Below, in pieces: positions 34,882 through 47,871 of a stretch of 64,000 bases of DNA. How positions within the stretch are numbered: the first letter of the stretch is position 1; the number at the start of each line of letters is the position of its first letter. A program made the translations under genes and the position numbers. This stretch comes from Amoeboaphelidium protococcarum. Lineage: Eukaryota > Aphelidiomycota > Aphelidea. A model generated the notes under the pieces. The model was given only the letters and a program-made list of their open reading frames with translations. It did not search any database and was not told the origin of the DNA. Location: assembly GCA_023515745.1 (NCBI GenBank), contig JALECJ010000056.1:682001-746000 (forward strand), read 5' to 3'.

Positions 34882-37095
34882 TCAATCCTTCTTGAGACTA
34901 AATGCAAAATCCCAAGTCTTCAACCACTTTCTAGCCAGGACGGCTTCCTATGTCAATGGCCATCCATACGTGAATGGGGCAAAGTAGACAAACACAGAGG
35001 CGAAGGTTGCAATCAATATGATCAGAACAATATTTCTCGTGTTAGCATGACTATACTTGAAAATGAAGTCGTACGCATTAGCCACAGCCATGAAGGAGAA
35101 GATCAGAGCTGGCATATAATGATGCAAGAACAACACTCTCCCCATGATGAAGAAGGGAAAGTAGTGCAGTGCCCAGCCGAGCACAAAGAATCCACCAATG
35201 AACTGCAATCGTCTCCTTGTCTGGAAATCCAAATCATCAATACCTCTTCTCAGAGCAATCAAATCAATAACAATCAAAGCTGATACCAGAGCAACGCCAA
35301 AAGATCCCAACCACCAAATGAAAGGATTACCGATCAAGTACACCTACTGATCTGGTTCCTTCACCCAGTATGATATTCCACGAGACAGTACCGGCCAGCT
35401 GATGGGAAAACTCTAGAACGGATGAGAACTGACCAGAGCTGAATTCTCTCTTAGCATAACGCTCTACTGCTCAATAAATTTGCTCAAGAACGATGGTCCT
35501 TTATTTTGCATAGCCTTTCTAGCCACAATATCATACGGTCCCTTTACGGCATCAATTATCCAAGCAGTTGTATCTTCATTGGAATTCTTATTGCCATTCA
35601 CCTCCTACTAACCGAAACCCCACTCTGGCAGCTTAGACTTGTAACTGTTGATTCCAACTTTAGTATTTACGTGAATCAATCTGAACTTTGTATCGATAGT
35701 ACTCATATTCTTAGCCTGTTCATGAGCCTCAATAAACTCCAACTTAAACAGAGTCTCCTGTCTTCTAGCAGCAAATGCAGCATCATTCAGATCGACACAA
35801 GTAACCTCCATATGTGTTTTAGTCAACGGACTGGCAACATCGTGAGTGAGCAAATATTTACCAGTCGTAACATGTAAGAGCTGGATAACGTCGCCATGTC
35901 TAACCATTCGAGGCTACTTCTTGCCCACTGTGACCTTTCCATCCTCTGGGATAATTCTCCAGTCATTATTAGTATCATTATGCGGATATCCCGTCACCTA
36001 CTGTCCGGCACTACTTACTCTTCCATCGTCATATCGCAACTGATAGTTGTGCGCATGGGAATGTAAATAAGCATTAGTCTAATAGTGGAGAATAGTGATA
36101 GTAGAATTATAATACACTGAACGACTATCTTGATTAAATCTGTTATTCTCCAGCGTAGACTAAAACTCTGCGCTCATAAACGTATCACCAGGGCCAGACT
36201 TTGTTAATAAAGAAAAGTGAATAGCAAACCACAACAGGTAAACAGCGAATGGGACTGCTATGAATCCAATCACTCTACCAGTGAAATGCTTAAAACATTC
36301 CCAGTCAGAGATACCACGTCTAATGTCAATGATACGCCATAGATCAATAATGGTGGACACACCGACCAGTGCAACTATGAAAAGACCAACCATTTTAACT
36401 GAAGTCGTAAGAGATATAGCCACACCTGATACGAGCATCCACAGCCACCATTTGGCACAGAATGGGCGATGTCTCTACTAGTAAAACTTTATCCAACAAA
36501 AGACGGAGAATATGTCAAAGAAGATCATGAACGAGTCTAGCAGAATATATCTACATTGAGTGGTAAGTCCAGTATCAAACAACACCATCGAAGCACCGAG
36601 CATAGAAGCATGCAAAGAGTGACCAGTCTCTTGCAAGATTTTAAATACCAGCGGAACCATGGCAGCTCCAAAAAAGGCGGGGAACGATCTCATAAATACA
36701 AAGGGAACATTATGCTCAGCATACACATCACCAATTTTGTCGAAAAGATAACTTCCATCATAGCCCTTCAGCCATCCACTCAATGCGACTATCAACTTTC
36801 CAAGTGGAGGATGAACATCGAAAAAGAATGTGCCACGCAGATAGTAGGACGCAAACTTTCCAAAGTGAACTTCATCAAATACCACTTGGTCAGGATAATT
36901 GAGATTATAAAACCTGGTGAGCACAGCAAGTACAGTCAGCAATAGTAGAGTTGCACTAACATATACATTCTTCTGAGGTGAGGCGAAAGCATACTTGATA
37001 CCACTAACGTTAACTTTCTCGCTCTCCGCAATCGACCTCTTCGGTGAAGTTGGAGACTTGCTAGAATTTCTCTGAGTAGGAACAGTTAACGGCAT
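34882..37095 (-). CDS. PMT4: Protein O-mannosyltransferase, PMT4/POMT1 type
   Basis: Single exon, 737 residues. ER membrane enzyme adding mannose to Ser/Thr from dolichol-phosphate mannose. Seen: first span and NYPDQVVFDEVHFGKFASYY with the catalytic DE, RGTFFFDVHPPLGKL, a series of membrane spans, three MIR repeats with HSHAHNYQLRYDDGRVSS, QQVTGYPHNDTNN and VRHGDVIQLLHVTTGKYL, then C-terminal spans and FFIMGRVLFLHHYMPALIF. The tail ends SLKKD. PMT4-class enzymes form homodimers acting on membrane proteins. Presence of this family points to fungi, animals or close kin. Confidence 0.95.
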
Positions 37096-37632
37096 GTCTT
37101 ACTGCAATAATAAAAATACTAATAAAAATCCCTGCTCCTAAATCCAATACAAGCGCACTAAGAGAGTATATACACACAGGTATTCAAACAAGATACGACG
37201 GCGAGGTTGTAAGAGAGAGCGAGAGCGATAAAGAGATAAAGAGAAAGAGCGAACTTCGAAACGCGAATTTAGAGCGCGGTATGGTGAAACTAACTTAAGC
37301 CGTAAAGATGCTGTGGTTTGGATGTCGTCCATTATATCGTCCAATTTACAATATTTGATCGAGCAGTAGATGTGCTTGTCAGTTGTATTAAATAGTAAAG
37401 TTGAGAGCGATTTAAATATTTATCAGCACATGTTATGTAAAACACCTGGCTAACAAAGAACGTTTAAAAGCTGCTTGAAACAAAACCGTCCCGCATTGAA
37501 TTTACGATTCCTGAAACAAATCCTTGTGAAATTATCTCATTCTTCACGGTTTTATACAAGAAATTCTAATAAAAGAGGATCCACAAGTACTTCGGAGTGT
37601 ATTTTGTCTATTCGATATCTATTTCAATAGTT
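37096..37632. other. Intergenic between divergent PMT4 and meckelin
   Basis: 537 bp, AT-rich with a purine-rich GAGAGCGAGAGCGATAAAGAG tract near 37210. Probably carries both promoters. No gene or repeat seen. Confidence 0.45.
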
Positions 37633-40632
37633 ATGTTTAAAATCTAATTATCAGTGCTGGTGATTTTGCATTTTGGTGTGCTTTTGGTTACATCGATTAG
37701 TGTCAACATATCCTCTGGTTCGATACTCTGCCCATAGAACCAAGTATTTCATCCGTCATCTTTTTAATGCGTCGATTGTGGGTCTAATTAAGTAATTAGT
37801 AATGGAAAGTGTTTATGTGAGTCTGGGTACATATCCTCTGGTAATTCCGCTCAATGTTTAAAATGTCCTTCTGGGTAAACAAATTCTAAAGATTACAGGT
37901 TTTGCCTATAATGTCCCACATCGTCGTCGTGTTAATGTCCGGCTGGATAGGTGCTTGTGGACCGGAATGCTGCTGGAATACCTTTAGCCGTTGCTTAATG
38001 CATATCATGTCCAACTTCTTATTATTATGGTAATTAATCATCGTGTATCAACTGTGGTGATGACAATGCTGCGTACTCTAATATCACAAGGACCTGTTAA
38101 TGCAGTCCGCCATTCTATTAGACAATGTAAAATGGTACTTGTATACCGTAAGCTTTCTTTGATTAGATATCAACAAGGTTTGACGTATCCACAATGAATA
38201 CGGTTACTTTTAATGTCTATGATGGAGTTAAACTACATAAGATCAGCCATCCCTCTCGACTGATTAATAATCTATTGTTGAAAGCCATTTATTAATGTCA
38301 GACTGAATTGAATGCTGAATCATGTTAATCACTGGCCAATCTTTGTGCATTGACTTTATATGATTCTTCCTCGGTCCCTTGTCAGTCATATACTGATATC
38401 GCACGTCTCAGATCGTCGTCGTAACCTCTTCAATGGATATCCAGTGATCAATTGTCTGTGGCAAATGCGGCGTCATTGCTAAGTTCTTCAACGGGTAGGA
38501 AACTTTAAAGGAATTCTCATCCACAGAATCTGTAGTTTATTCTGCTAAAGTATGATGTATTTGGAAATTTTATTGGTAGTGAATTGCTTCATTAGTAGTT
38601 GATGCTGGATAAAGTGAGCGATACTACCGTTTAAGAGTAATATCTTATAGCTGGTCGATCATTTATAACTCTGAGCAATGTTGATCTTTTATCAGTCATT
38701 CAGAAATCGAAAGCCTAAGAGTTTTATGATTTATATTTGGTTGCTGATGACGGTAGTCTTTCATAAGTGGTGATTTAACTCGGTGACGATTAATTTGAGT
38801 ATGATATAAGTTTTGCCATTAATTAGTATTAAGGAATAGACAAGTCAAAGTTTGGAAGACGATTTTGTCTGCTTGATACCGTTAGCGGGTTGGATTCACG
38901 CGATTAATTAAAATATGTCAGATATGCTCAAGATGTATAACTGATTGTACCTATTGCCCAGGATAATAACATCATCACGCCTATATTGAAGATCAACTAT
39001 GGAACGAGACTTGTGTCATAATTATAAAGGAATGATAGCACTTAAATTTCCAAGCCATCTGTAAGATTTTGGGTAGTATATTGCTCTGCAACATCTAATT
39101 TTTGGTATTAGATTGGTATAGCAGTGATTGTAATTTCAATATTGCTCTTCTTCTACTGGTCTCGTGCTATATAGATTTGGAATAGAAAGAATTCTCTTGG
39201 TTCTGAAGGATCATCTCTATTTGTCATATTCGGCTGGATTGCCATAGGATGTTAGTATCTTGGCTCTATTCTAATCTTCTTTATGTCTGCGGTGACTTAT
39301 TACTGGTATCTTGAGTTCAAAGTGTACTAGTAGGTATCTTCTATTGTTCCCTCTGATTCTTACAGCATATATACATTTTATAAATCTCTATACACTGGTT
39401 TGATATGTATGATTGTCTCGGTTTTGTTTACACTGCATCTGCAATGTAATAGTTCAATATTTTTAATGGATTGGGAGAAATCACATCATCAATCACCAAA
39501 GTAGTAGTAAAAGCAGGATGCATAGGATAGATCTAAGTAAGTAGATACTGTAAGTGTGTGGAGACGAGTGGCTATAGCAAGAGAGCTCGTGCAGTTAGTT
39601 GGAACGCGTAAAACGTCCTTGGTATTGACACTTGTGCTAATGATTGCGTTCGACCAAGGTGCTATGTGGGGAGATAAAGCGTGCCTTATGCCATCCACTG
39701 ATGCGTGCAAGTACTCTCCTTTCAGTCCGATATTAATGTTTGCAATTATCAGTTTTATTTGGCTCATGATTGAAGTGTGTCAATTGTTCATTAAACATGC
39801 TGTAGTGGATCGATTGACGCCTGATCCTCTCCTTAATTTGATGGACACAAGCTCTCTGGCCAATATTAGCATCTTCATTATGGACTGTCCGTATCATGGG
39901 TACTATCTGCATGGGAAATCTGTGCATTAATTGGCAGACGTTGACTTTTAGTAGTTTAATGTCTATCTGCTTAAAGAGCAGAGTGCCGTGATGGATCGCA
40001 GAGGATTGGGTAACACAGATTATTAGTAGTTTGAAGTATTTATAAATGGTGCTTTCTAGCAGACATATTTTTAACTGCTGAATGCTCTATAAATGAACAG
40101 AAGCGACGTTTATCAGAATCGTTCAGCTGCCGCAAGAGGTCAACTGTTGGAGGAAAGTAAGACTATTCCATCAGTTGATGAGTCGCAACCATTAGCAGCT
40201 GACCGTTAAGCCGACGCGTCCACACTCAAAAAAGCAGATCCATATCGGAGTATTAATAAGTTGTTGTGTAACTTTGTACAGAATAAGATTAAAGGTGTGA
40301 GTAGAGTATTGGTTAAGAGAACGCTGTGGAATCGCCTGTTAGGAACCATTCCATTATTTGGCCAAGACAATGCATTCATAGCCGTGGATGATGAAGGTGT
40401 AAAATATGCATCAACATTTATAAGGGGAATGGAGTTTTAACTGAACGTTCTCTACTTTTACATTTACATCTCACTATATCTGGCCACGAGTAGTATTTAC
40501 ACAAATGGTGGAGTCTGGCTTCCGGTACTTATAGTGTTCTTGGTGGACCAAGCAATATTATCCATGCGGAGATACGCAATGAGAAAGTCATTGTCCATTC
40601 ACAGCTTGATAGATGAACGGTTTCTATTTTGA
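37633..40632 (+). CDS. TMEM67: Meckelin (TMEM67/MKS3), ciliary transition-zone receptor
   Basis: Single exon, 999 residues (human 995). Signal peptide at 1-30 (LSVLVILHFGVLLVTS), a Cys-rich region to about residue 180 with CPQNQVFHPSSFQCVDCGSN, CLCESGYI and CQCPAGQ repeats as in meckelin, a beta-rich ectodomain with SLANLCALTLYD, then multiple membrane spans from about residue 500. The C-terminal third aligns strongly: VWRRVAIARELVQL, LMDTSSLANISIFIMDCPYHGYYLHGKSVH, and SLIDERFLF at the end. Meckelin is a transition-zone component needed for cilium composition. Its presence means the organism keeps or recently kept a flagellate stage. Stop TGA overlaps the convergent TTI1 gene by 34 bp. Confidence 0.96.
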
Positions 40633-43163
40633 TGAGTAGTGTCCCTATTAAATGTTGTACTCTTTGCGATAATTGAAATTGTGTATTCTAATATATCTTG
40701 ATTTAACTCGCGTTGCAGATCCAAGACTTACTCTTTTAGATTAGCCTACTAGCCTGAGAAGGTTAAACAAAATACAGCCAGTTGGACTTATTGACTTTTA
40801 GAAACTGCATTAATCTTGATAAGATATTACATAAACTTCATACACGCCAAACCAGCAGCAAAATGTTACGAATGAACGTCCATCTTGCCTTATAGGCACC
40901 ATATCCTACTCACAATCTTTGGGATAACATCATCTTTTACGCGCTTAATCTACAAATTTCCAGTCTTTTGGAGAAATCTCTACAGGTATTGACACACAAT
41001 TTATATGGAATTAGACTACTAATCTTCCAACATCTCCAAAAGGTACGGCCACCATAACTCCAACATTGCGACATTCTCCGGATCATTAAGAATATCTATT
41101 CCGACAATACAAATCTTCAATGCAGCCAGTCTGACCGCAAACGAGTCGTGACATATGAAATCAACTAACGAATCTACGATTTACCTAGCAGCTGCTTCAT
41201 CGGCAGTAAAAAGCTTTTCATTATCTTGGGTGCCATCATATTCATCTCTATCATCAGATTGTACCTTTTGCTCTGCGACCCAACGCAATACAGAGGCAGA
41301 TGCACAAGGATACTTGATACTTAACTGCTAGACGTGATCCTCTACGCATCTTTCATATTAAGAACGTCGGCCATGATTACTTTTACATTGATTATCAACA
41401 ACCAATACAATACACTACTGAAAGAAAGAGAGTGACGCCAATATATCCTCAACCTCAGTAGTAGACTTTCTAAGACGATTCAAGACTGACGAGATAAGTA
41501 TAGAAGAATACTACAAGAATTCGGAGCCAACTAACTGTATCCAACCAGTCATAATTGATAAAGACTTAACAATATACTGACTATGTTTGAGATCCACCAC
41601 TAGAACGTTCATAATCTCATTACGGAATTCTTTCAGAAGTTAGACAATGCTTTAATCGCTATCCTAAAAGTCCCCAACGATTTGATAGCAGCCAGATATT
41701 GACTTGACACAATCCGTAAGATGATTCTACAGAGAGTATAACAATACACGAGCAGTTACTTGCTTCTACTTGATATCAACTCTCTCTAAATTATCATAAA
41801 TTCTGCAAATTAATTGTGCAAAGTACGGCTAATCATCAACAGCACCATTCTCAGCAATTGTAGGAGATACTAATAACATCGACAAGTCTTCAAGCAATCT
41901 CAACTTTAGATGGAGAGGTAGACGAGGGACAACAGCGCATAGTGTGATTATCACAGCACTTCTATTCTGGCAATATTAATCATTCAATCTATCCAGCAGG
42001 GGCATAACTAAAGAATACAAATCCACACACTGAATGAATTGTTCAAGTGCCCTCTCCAAGTCGGCACAGTTGAAATTCTAGAATTGTACACAAGACATGC
42101 CTCTTTACGAACTGTTATCTTCAGATTGAACTTTCTATTACCTAGATGGAGTATACAAAAATAGAATACCATCCAAGACCATATCCGCCGGAACTGTGTT
42201 GGTATCTGTCAAATTACAAAGGCCATTCATCTTATTGATGTACATCACTCTCTTCTCATCATCTACCGAATAACATACACCAATAAAGTCTAAAAGCATA
42301 TCCGCCAACAATCGACTTAAAAGCTTTAACGACAGACAATCAATAATCTACTACTTTACATCATTATTATACTAAGGAGATGTATTCAAGTACTTGAAGG
42401 ATGGTGATGATGACATTAGGTGAGTGTATGCATAAACAATCAATTTGATGACGCGAACTCTGCTTTACTCACAATTTACTAATGCCGCATAGCAAGGTAG
42501 AAATTATTCAATGATAGACTAAGCAATAGAGGAAGATTCTTACAACACCACTTAATCAACTCTGTCTAATACAAGGCATAATTTTTAATCAGTCGAAGTG
42601 TCATCTTAAGATATACATACTCCACCACGACTTATAACAGTAGCAATAACCAGAGTGGCCATCTTTTTCATACTCAAGTGTACTTGACTTAACAACTTTA
42701 CCATCGCAGACAGTATACCAGGCATAATCTTTATCACTTCTTATTCATCTAATCTGCTGAGGAATTTAGACAATAGCAACAATCCATCGATTCTGATTTA
42801 CAGAGCAAGACGCGTATTTACACCAACCACCAAGAGCTAGGATACTGCATACACTTGCAGTTTCTACTAAATGACTATAAAGTATCTCTCCTACTCCATA
42901 CCTATAATCTAATTCAGAATTTTAAGACAATAATCTATAATTAATTCATTTCTTTATTGCGACTTATCGGACAAGAGATTGAGACAAGCTACCAAGTACT
43001 ATTGTTCTAATCCAAATATATATTCCGGTGGTTAATCAAGAACGAGATTGAACACTTGCACGGCCATTTATTAATTATTATTAGCAATGCTCTATTAAAA
43101 TTGAGCATAAATAGCTTTAGCAATATTCAATTACAAAGCCTAATCTTGATCTTCAGCTGTCAT
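40599..43163 (-). CDS. TTI1: TELO2-interacting protein 1 homologue
   Basis: Single exon, 854 residues, HEAT-repeat protein. TTI1 with TELO2 and TTI2 forms the TTT co-chaperone that stabilises PIKK kinases (ATM, ATR, mTOR). The best-conserved end reads VDFICHDSFAVRLAALKICIVGIDIL, LELWWPYLLEMLEDQ, IVCQYLQRFLQKTGNLQIKRVKDDVIPKI, equivalent to the TTI1 C-terminal HEAT block. The N-terminal two thirds are helical repeats of weak similarity. Many glutamines are TAA/TAG. It terminates inside the last codons of meckelin on the opposite strand. Confidence 0.78.
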
Positions 43164-43334
43164 TTCAAGACGTGATTACGGATTTAGCGTTTTGAAGCTA
43201 ATGAGAGTTGATGGAAAAGAAGATTAAAATTTTCAAAGAGGAATGTTTGAGTGTAATCAGCGCATAAGAACAATTTCATTTACTTTCAAGTAATAGATAA
43301 ACGGTTCAATTTATTTTATTTTTATGAAAGGAAA

Positions 43335-44489
43335 TCACCGATTCCTGGTATGACGGTCTGCAACTTGGTTAAGATGCTATTACCGGGCAGCCTTATCAAG
43401 TTCTTATTACTTTCGCTGCAGATCAGCTTTGAGTTCCATCTCGGAGCGAGCGTGTTTATCCGCAATGTACAACGCTTCACTGAACTTGGAAAATTTATCA
43501 CTGACTTTTACCTGCTACAACTCCTTTTATAAATTCTATCCAGCTAATCGTTTATCTAAAGAGATCACCTGGCCTCCAACATTCTTCCAATTAGAGACGG
43601 CTGCAGGGATGTTCCACTGATCACGAATCTATTTCTACTCCTCTTTACTCTTGGCATCCCATGTTATGCTGGCTGGGGTATGTAGAACTGGAGCATTATC
43701 CTCTTCCTACCTAATCATATCGCGCTTCTTAATCCTAAATCGCGGTGGTTCAAGCGGATCTACAGGAGCTTCCACAATTCGGACAATTCTCTACTGAATT
43801 CCCAGCTGTTTATCAGGTATTGCGGGAGTGTACTTAACAAATTGATCCTTCTACTGCTTGACCACGGCGGATGGATTCGTGGCTTTGGCTCTATCTTACA
43901 TGCGCTATTCAATCGCTTGTTGTGTACGTTGAGCCACCGCCATAGCCTCTTCCTCAGTGGGCCGCCGTAAAGAATGTTATACATCCACACTGGTGAGTGA
44001 CTATAATGGTTTAGCATCCTATAGAGAGGTCTTGTTAAGAGAGAGTTATAGATTTTACGAATTACTATTAACTTGAGAAATCGACTACTGATCAGCACCA
44101 CCTCGGTACATCAACTGCATATTGCCTTCAGTATCTATACGCACGGGTAGAGTTTCACCTTTCCTCTTCAATCCTCCTCTTTTGCGGCCCATATTGAGAG
44201 GATACTGGGCGAGCATAATCTCTGGATACGCTCCACCATCTCCAAAATCACTCTACTATTCCGGTTTCCAATCAGCTCTATTAGGATACCGCGGTATAAT
44301 GCGATCTTGCTCCTCAATACTTGATTCTTCATCCTGCTATTCCAAGTGCTCAAATGTTCTCTATTTCTTCGATTTCTATCGATTACTCTATATGGAAGAT
44401 TATGCTGCAGAAGAGCGACGTGGATTAGGATTATCCACCTTCACAATCTTCGATACAGGTGAGGGAATGCTAGAAGACTTGAACGGCAT
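43335..44489 (-). CDS. PRP45: SNW-domain splicing factor (SNW1/SKIP, PRP45)
   Basis: Single exon, 384 residues. Spliceosomal and transcriptional cofactor. Seen: N-terminal PYPxRADWKP-type ([25 protein letters not shown]), YPLNMGRKR, then [46 protein letters not shown] with the SNWKN motif, and [15 protein letters not shown]. The protein stops about 50 residues after the SNW domain, shorter than human SNW1 (536), and lacks the basic C-terminal extension with DKRSK-type repeats; short versions such as yeast Prp45 exist. Confidence 0.93.
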
Positions 44490-45948
44490 TATACTAACAG
44501 ATATCTTTCCGCTTACTTTTGTATATAAATATGCTGATATACAATAATTTCTTCAATTAAAGACAATAATACAAAAATCGCGCCCAACCAAATTCTAGGC
44601 GGTATTATAACAGGAGGTGATCAGCGGTGAAAAAAAAAGATGCGCGAGCGAGTTCATTCAGGCGACATGTCGTCGCAACGGAGACAAAGACGAGCAACGC
44701 CACACGTATAATCATCTACAAAATGACAATTTTAAAGTTTGTATATATAGTATCGAGATAAATGTTCCATTCATTTATTTTCATATTGTCATGCTGCAGC
44801 AACTGATTGTTAATATTCACACGCTCTTCTGCTTGGTTATTAGCACTATGTCACTCCAATTCTGTTATACGGATGCTTGAATTGAAAACGTTCCCTTTCT
44901 CCTAATCAAGTCTAAATCTACGACATCTAAGGATTCTTAAGAATTAGCATTACAATTAACGGATCCGGTCTAATGCTGAAGCTAATCGTCACGCTGAAAC
45001 AAAGTGCATGGACCAGCATAATCACCATGATTTATAAACGGTGGTAATGCACTTTCACCACCTTCGCGATTAACACTTCATTTAGCAAGCTGTACAGGTT
45101 ATGAAGTTTATAGAGCTTCAACCCAGGAGCATTAATCTCTCGCGATGGTGGACATTTGCCCCAGAATATTATAGCATCGCTTCTCTAATATCACCTTGTT
45201 CAGGCAGCGGACTAACGGGTCGAAGTCAGCGAGGCTATCGGAAAACGAACGATCGACGACAGCGATCTAATGGGTTTCCTTTCATGCCCACCACAGCTTG
45301 GTGCAGAGTTAGTGATAATATAGCACTTGCAACAGGCGAGCACGAAATCATCATATCAGGCAGACAGCATACATCCTTTCTTCTCATTAAATAAGTATGA
45401 ATCGCTTACTACTACCACTCTACTGGTACAATGCCGACATGGCATCACTGTGATTCGATTCAGACAGAAGAGGTTTCAGACGGAACAATTGATACATGTT
45501 ATAGCGCCCTTAAGGCATTGGTAGAGATACAGCACTGACTGAGCATAAGCAATGTGTGGCAGGATGTTCCGGATTCTTACAGACTGAGCATAAATAAAGT
45601 TGAAGGCACGGAGCGTACAATTAGAGACATCTGGGAATTAATCGCTGTCTTGGTAGTTCAACTGTTGCGAATCATGCGCACGAGGATATCTTTCTGTATT
45701 GTTACACTATAAACACAAGCCCAACACACCGGCTCCAGGGAAGGTTTATTGTACATTGTATTATTGAGTGAGCGGCTTGGGTTGACCGTGCAAGATCAAC
45801 CTCGAACTTACCAACAATCTCAATGGGTGGCGTTTCAGAGTTTAGTCACAACGACATCAATGTTGGGCCTCGAGGTCTTGACGAAAAGTAATTAACAACA
45901 TCGCGACTTAAAGAGTAATTAAATCTATATATAAATAATGAAACAATT
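44490..45948. other. 1.46-kb stretch without a recognisable gene
   Basis: Holds a GC-richer block around 45100-45540 and an ATG-initiated plus-strand frame at 45101..45403 (99 codons, WWTFAPEYYSIASL) without any known feature. No tRNA cloverleaf, rRNA or repeat array seen. Contains the inverted repeat at 45001. AT-rich flanks probably include the PRP45 promoter. Confidence 0.5.
45001..45055. repeat. 55-bp hairpin-forming inverted repeat
   Basis: Arms AAAGTGCAT (45001..45009) and ATGCACTTT (45047..45055), with an inner pair ACCA (45012..45015) and TGGT (45042..45045), separated by small bulges and a 26-bp loop. Confidence 0.7.
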
Positions 45949-47403
45949 TCAACAACTTTCGAAATCTGAAGACAGGAGGTAATGTGTCTAGAAGTGATCG
46001 TGGGCAGACTCTTCCCGACTAAGCGCATCAGCCGCGATACCAGCAGGAAAATCATCATCACTATCATTACAAGAACTATTCTCTTGCTCATCTGAGCCAG
46101 TCGCTGGTTCAATATATTCAGCCAACTCTTACACTCTCACCTCTTGATATAGAAAAGTTCCATCATCTGCCTCACCACACTTGAAACGTGGGGTGATTAG
46201 CTCTGCAATCTAGAAATCTTCGTGCTCATCTTCACTGCATTCACTATTAAAAACATCTAAATCATCCTCTTAATTATTTCGACGCGTTCTTTTAGTTGGC
46301 TTTACCTTATCAATGCTATCCGGAATGGCCTTTAAAGATCGCTTCCTCGAAGATTTCGTACTTTATGACAACTTCAGTGGAGTTTGAGGGACATCTGCAG
46401 CAACAGCCTTTGGGATGCGCGACATCTAGACTTTCAACCTCTCAGATGGATTTCTTAATAAGCATATAATTAGCGCCTTCACCAATCGCTCGCCGATAGG
46501 CTCTGTTGCATTAGCACCATCCTCCTCTGTGAAAGGATACGTAAGCACTTCATTCCTTGCATCATTCTCAACAAAGATTTTAAAGCGTTCCGAGTTGAGT
46601 AGAAATATAGGCGCATGCAGAGTGTACAAAGCGGCAAACATCTGAGCAGTCCTAGAATCTTGATACCAATATTAATGGACAGGAAATGCAGTGCGACTTT
46701 TCAACTCTGTACCAAAAAACGTAAACGCATCACAATTAAAATCTTGAAAGCAAACGTCCATACAAGATTAATAATCATATTCAGGCCTGGCCATGATACT
46801 CCCAATTCGCGTTTTGCGTTCTGCTGATGAAACTGCAGCAACTTAGAGAATTAAAGCTATCACACTACCAACATTGATAAAGTGATTATTAATATTAGCT
46901 TCAGAATCAGCCCCGCGTAGAACTGTCAGATGCAATTAGACCATTTAATTATCCTTGACCATTAACCAGCAATCATTCCATTACTATTGAGAAACATTGA
47001 GCATAGCTGCCAACATATCAAGCCCCTCATCCTAGCAGCCAAGAGGTTGAACATTTCTATACAGCGCTGGATGGAATATAACATGCTTTAACTTGGATGC
47101 ATGCGGATTAACAATTACATGAGTCTATTACTCTTAGTCATAATGGTCCGCACACGAAACTACTCTAACAGAAGCCTTTTCAACAAACTCGTGGAGCTTA
47201 ATACAGTGAGATTAAATCAGATCTTGCAAGGGAGTTTTTACATTCTGATCCAAATTATCATCAGCATCATCTTCAACATAGTCTAGAATATCAACGGTTG
47301 ATCCAGATCTAGAGGAATTTGCCTCAATGTAAGCACCTGGCTCCACTCGAACTACTTATGGCAACGAAGCGTCAAGACTCTGATTGAATATAGGCATGGA
47401 CAT
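45949..47403 (-). CDS. Uncharacterised protein with acidic C-terminus
   Basis: Single exon, 484 residues from the first of two nearby ATGs. Residues 1-330 look folded (PHASKLKHVIFHPALY, DMLAAMLNVSQQQWNDCWLMVKDN, MFAALYTLHAPIFLLNSERFKIF, RLVKALIICLLRNPSERLKV). The remainder is charged: a basic KSSRKRSLKAIP and KPTKRTRR cluster, likely a nuclear signal, then acidic runs (EDDLDVFNSECSEDEHEDF, SDDDFPAG). A nuclear chromatin or rDNA-associated role is conceivable but I recognise no family. All Gln-rich places use TAR codons as in neighbours. Confidence 0.6.
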
Positions 47404-47871
47404 AAGACGCAATAATTACGTAATTAATATTGAGCAGTAGTATAAAAGAAGAATGTCTTGACGCAGTAGAAGAATTTGAGTTTATCACTGTAATGAGACT
47501 TGTGAAACGGCAGTAAGCAGGTTTCTGGAAAGTGCTGTAGAAAAGAGCAATTGAAGACCAACGTGATCTTGAAATTACGGCACAGTGGCGAATCTAGCGG
47601 TACGCAAGGGTACCCAAAATTTTGAGAATAGACACTTTTATGGTGCAAGTTCCTACCTGCTTCTAGATTATTGTGGGGATAAACCTTTTTTACGTGGGTG
47701 TGCGTACCTGGAATTGAAAGCTAGTTACGCCACTGCTACGGCATACATGTTGTTGTGCAAAGACGTGTATTATAAGTCTCAGCCTGGGAGTAGAATGGAC
47801 GCTTAACTATTATAAAATTCAGATTTTAATTTCAGTCACATAGTATCAACGCCTGCATAACGCGGTCAATG
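47404..47871. other. Intergenic, nothing firm
   Basis: A GTG-initiated plus-strand frame at 47585 (GASSYLLLDYCGDKPFLRG) is open but has no ATG and no recognisable family; otherwise no gene or RNA seen. Confidence 0.4.

Noticed and set aside
45101-45403. 99-codon frame in the gene-poor stretch as a gene
   Set aside because: Starts with ATG but shows no domain, and neighbouring sequence offers no promoter or paralogue support.
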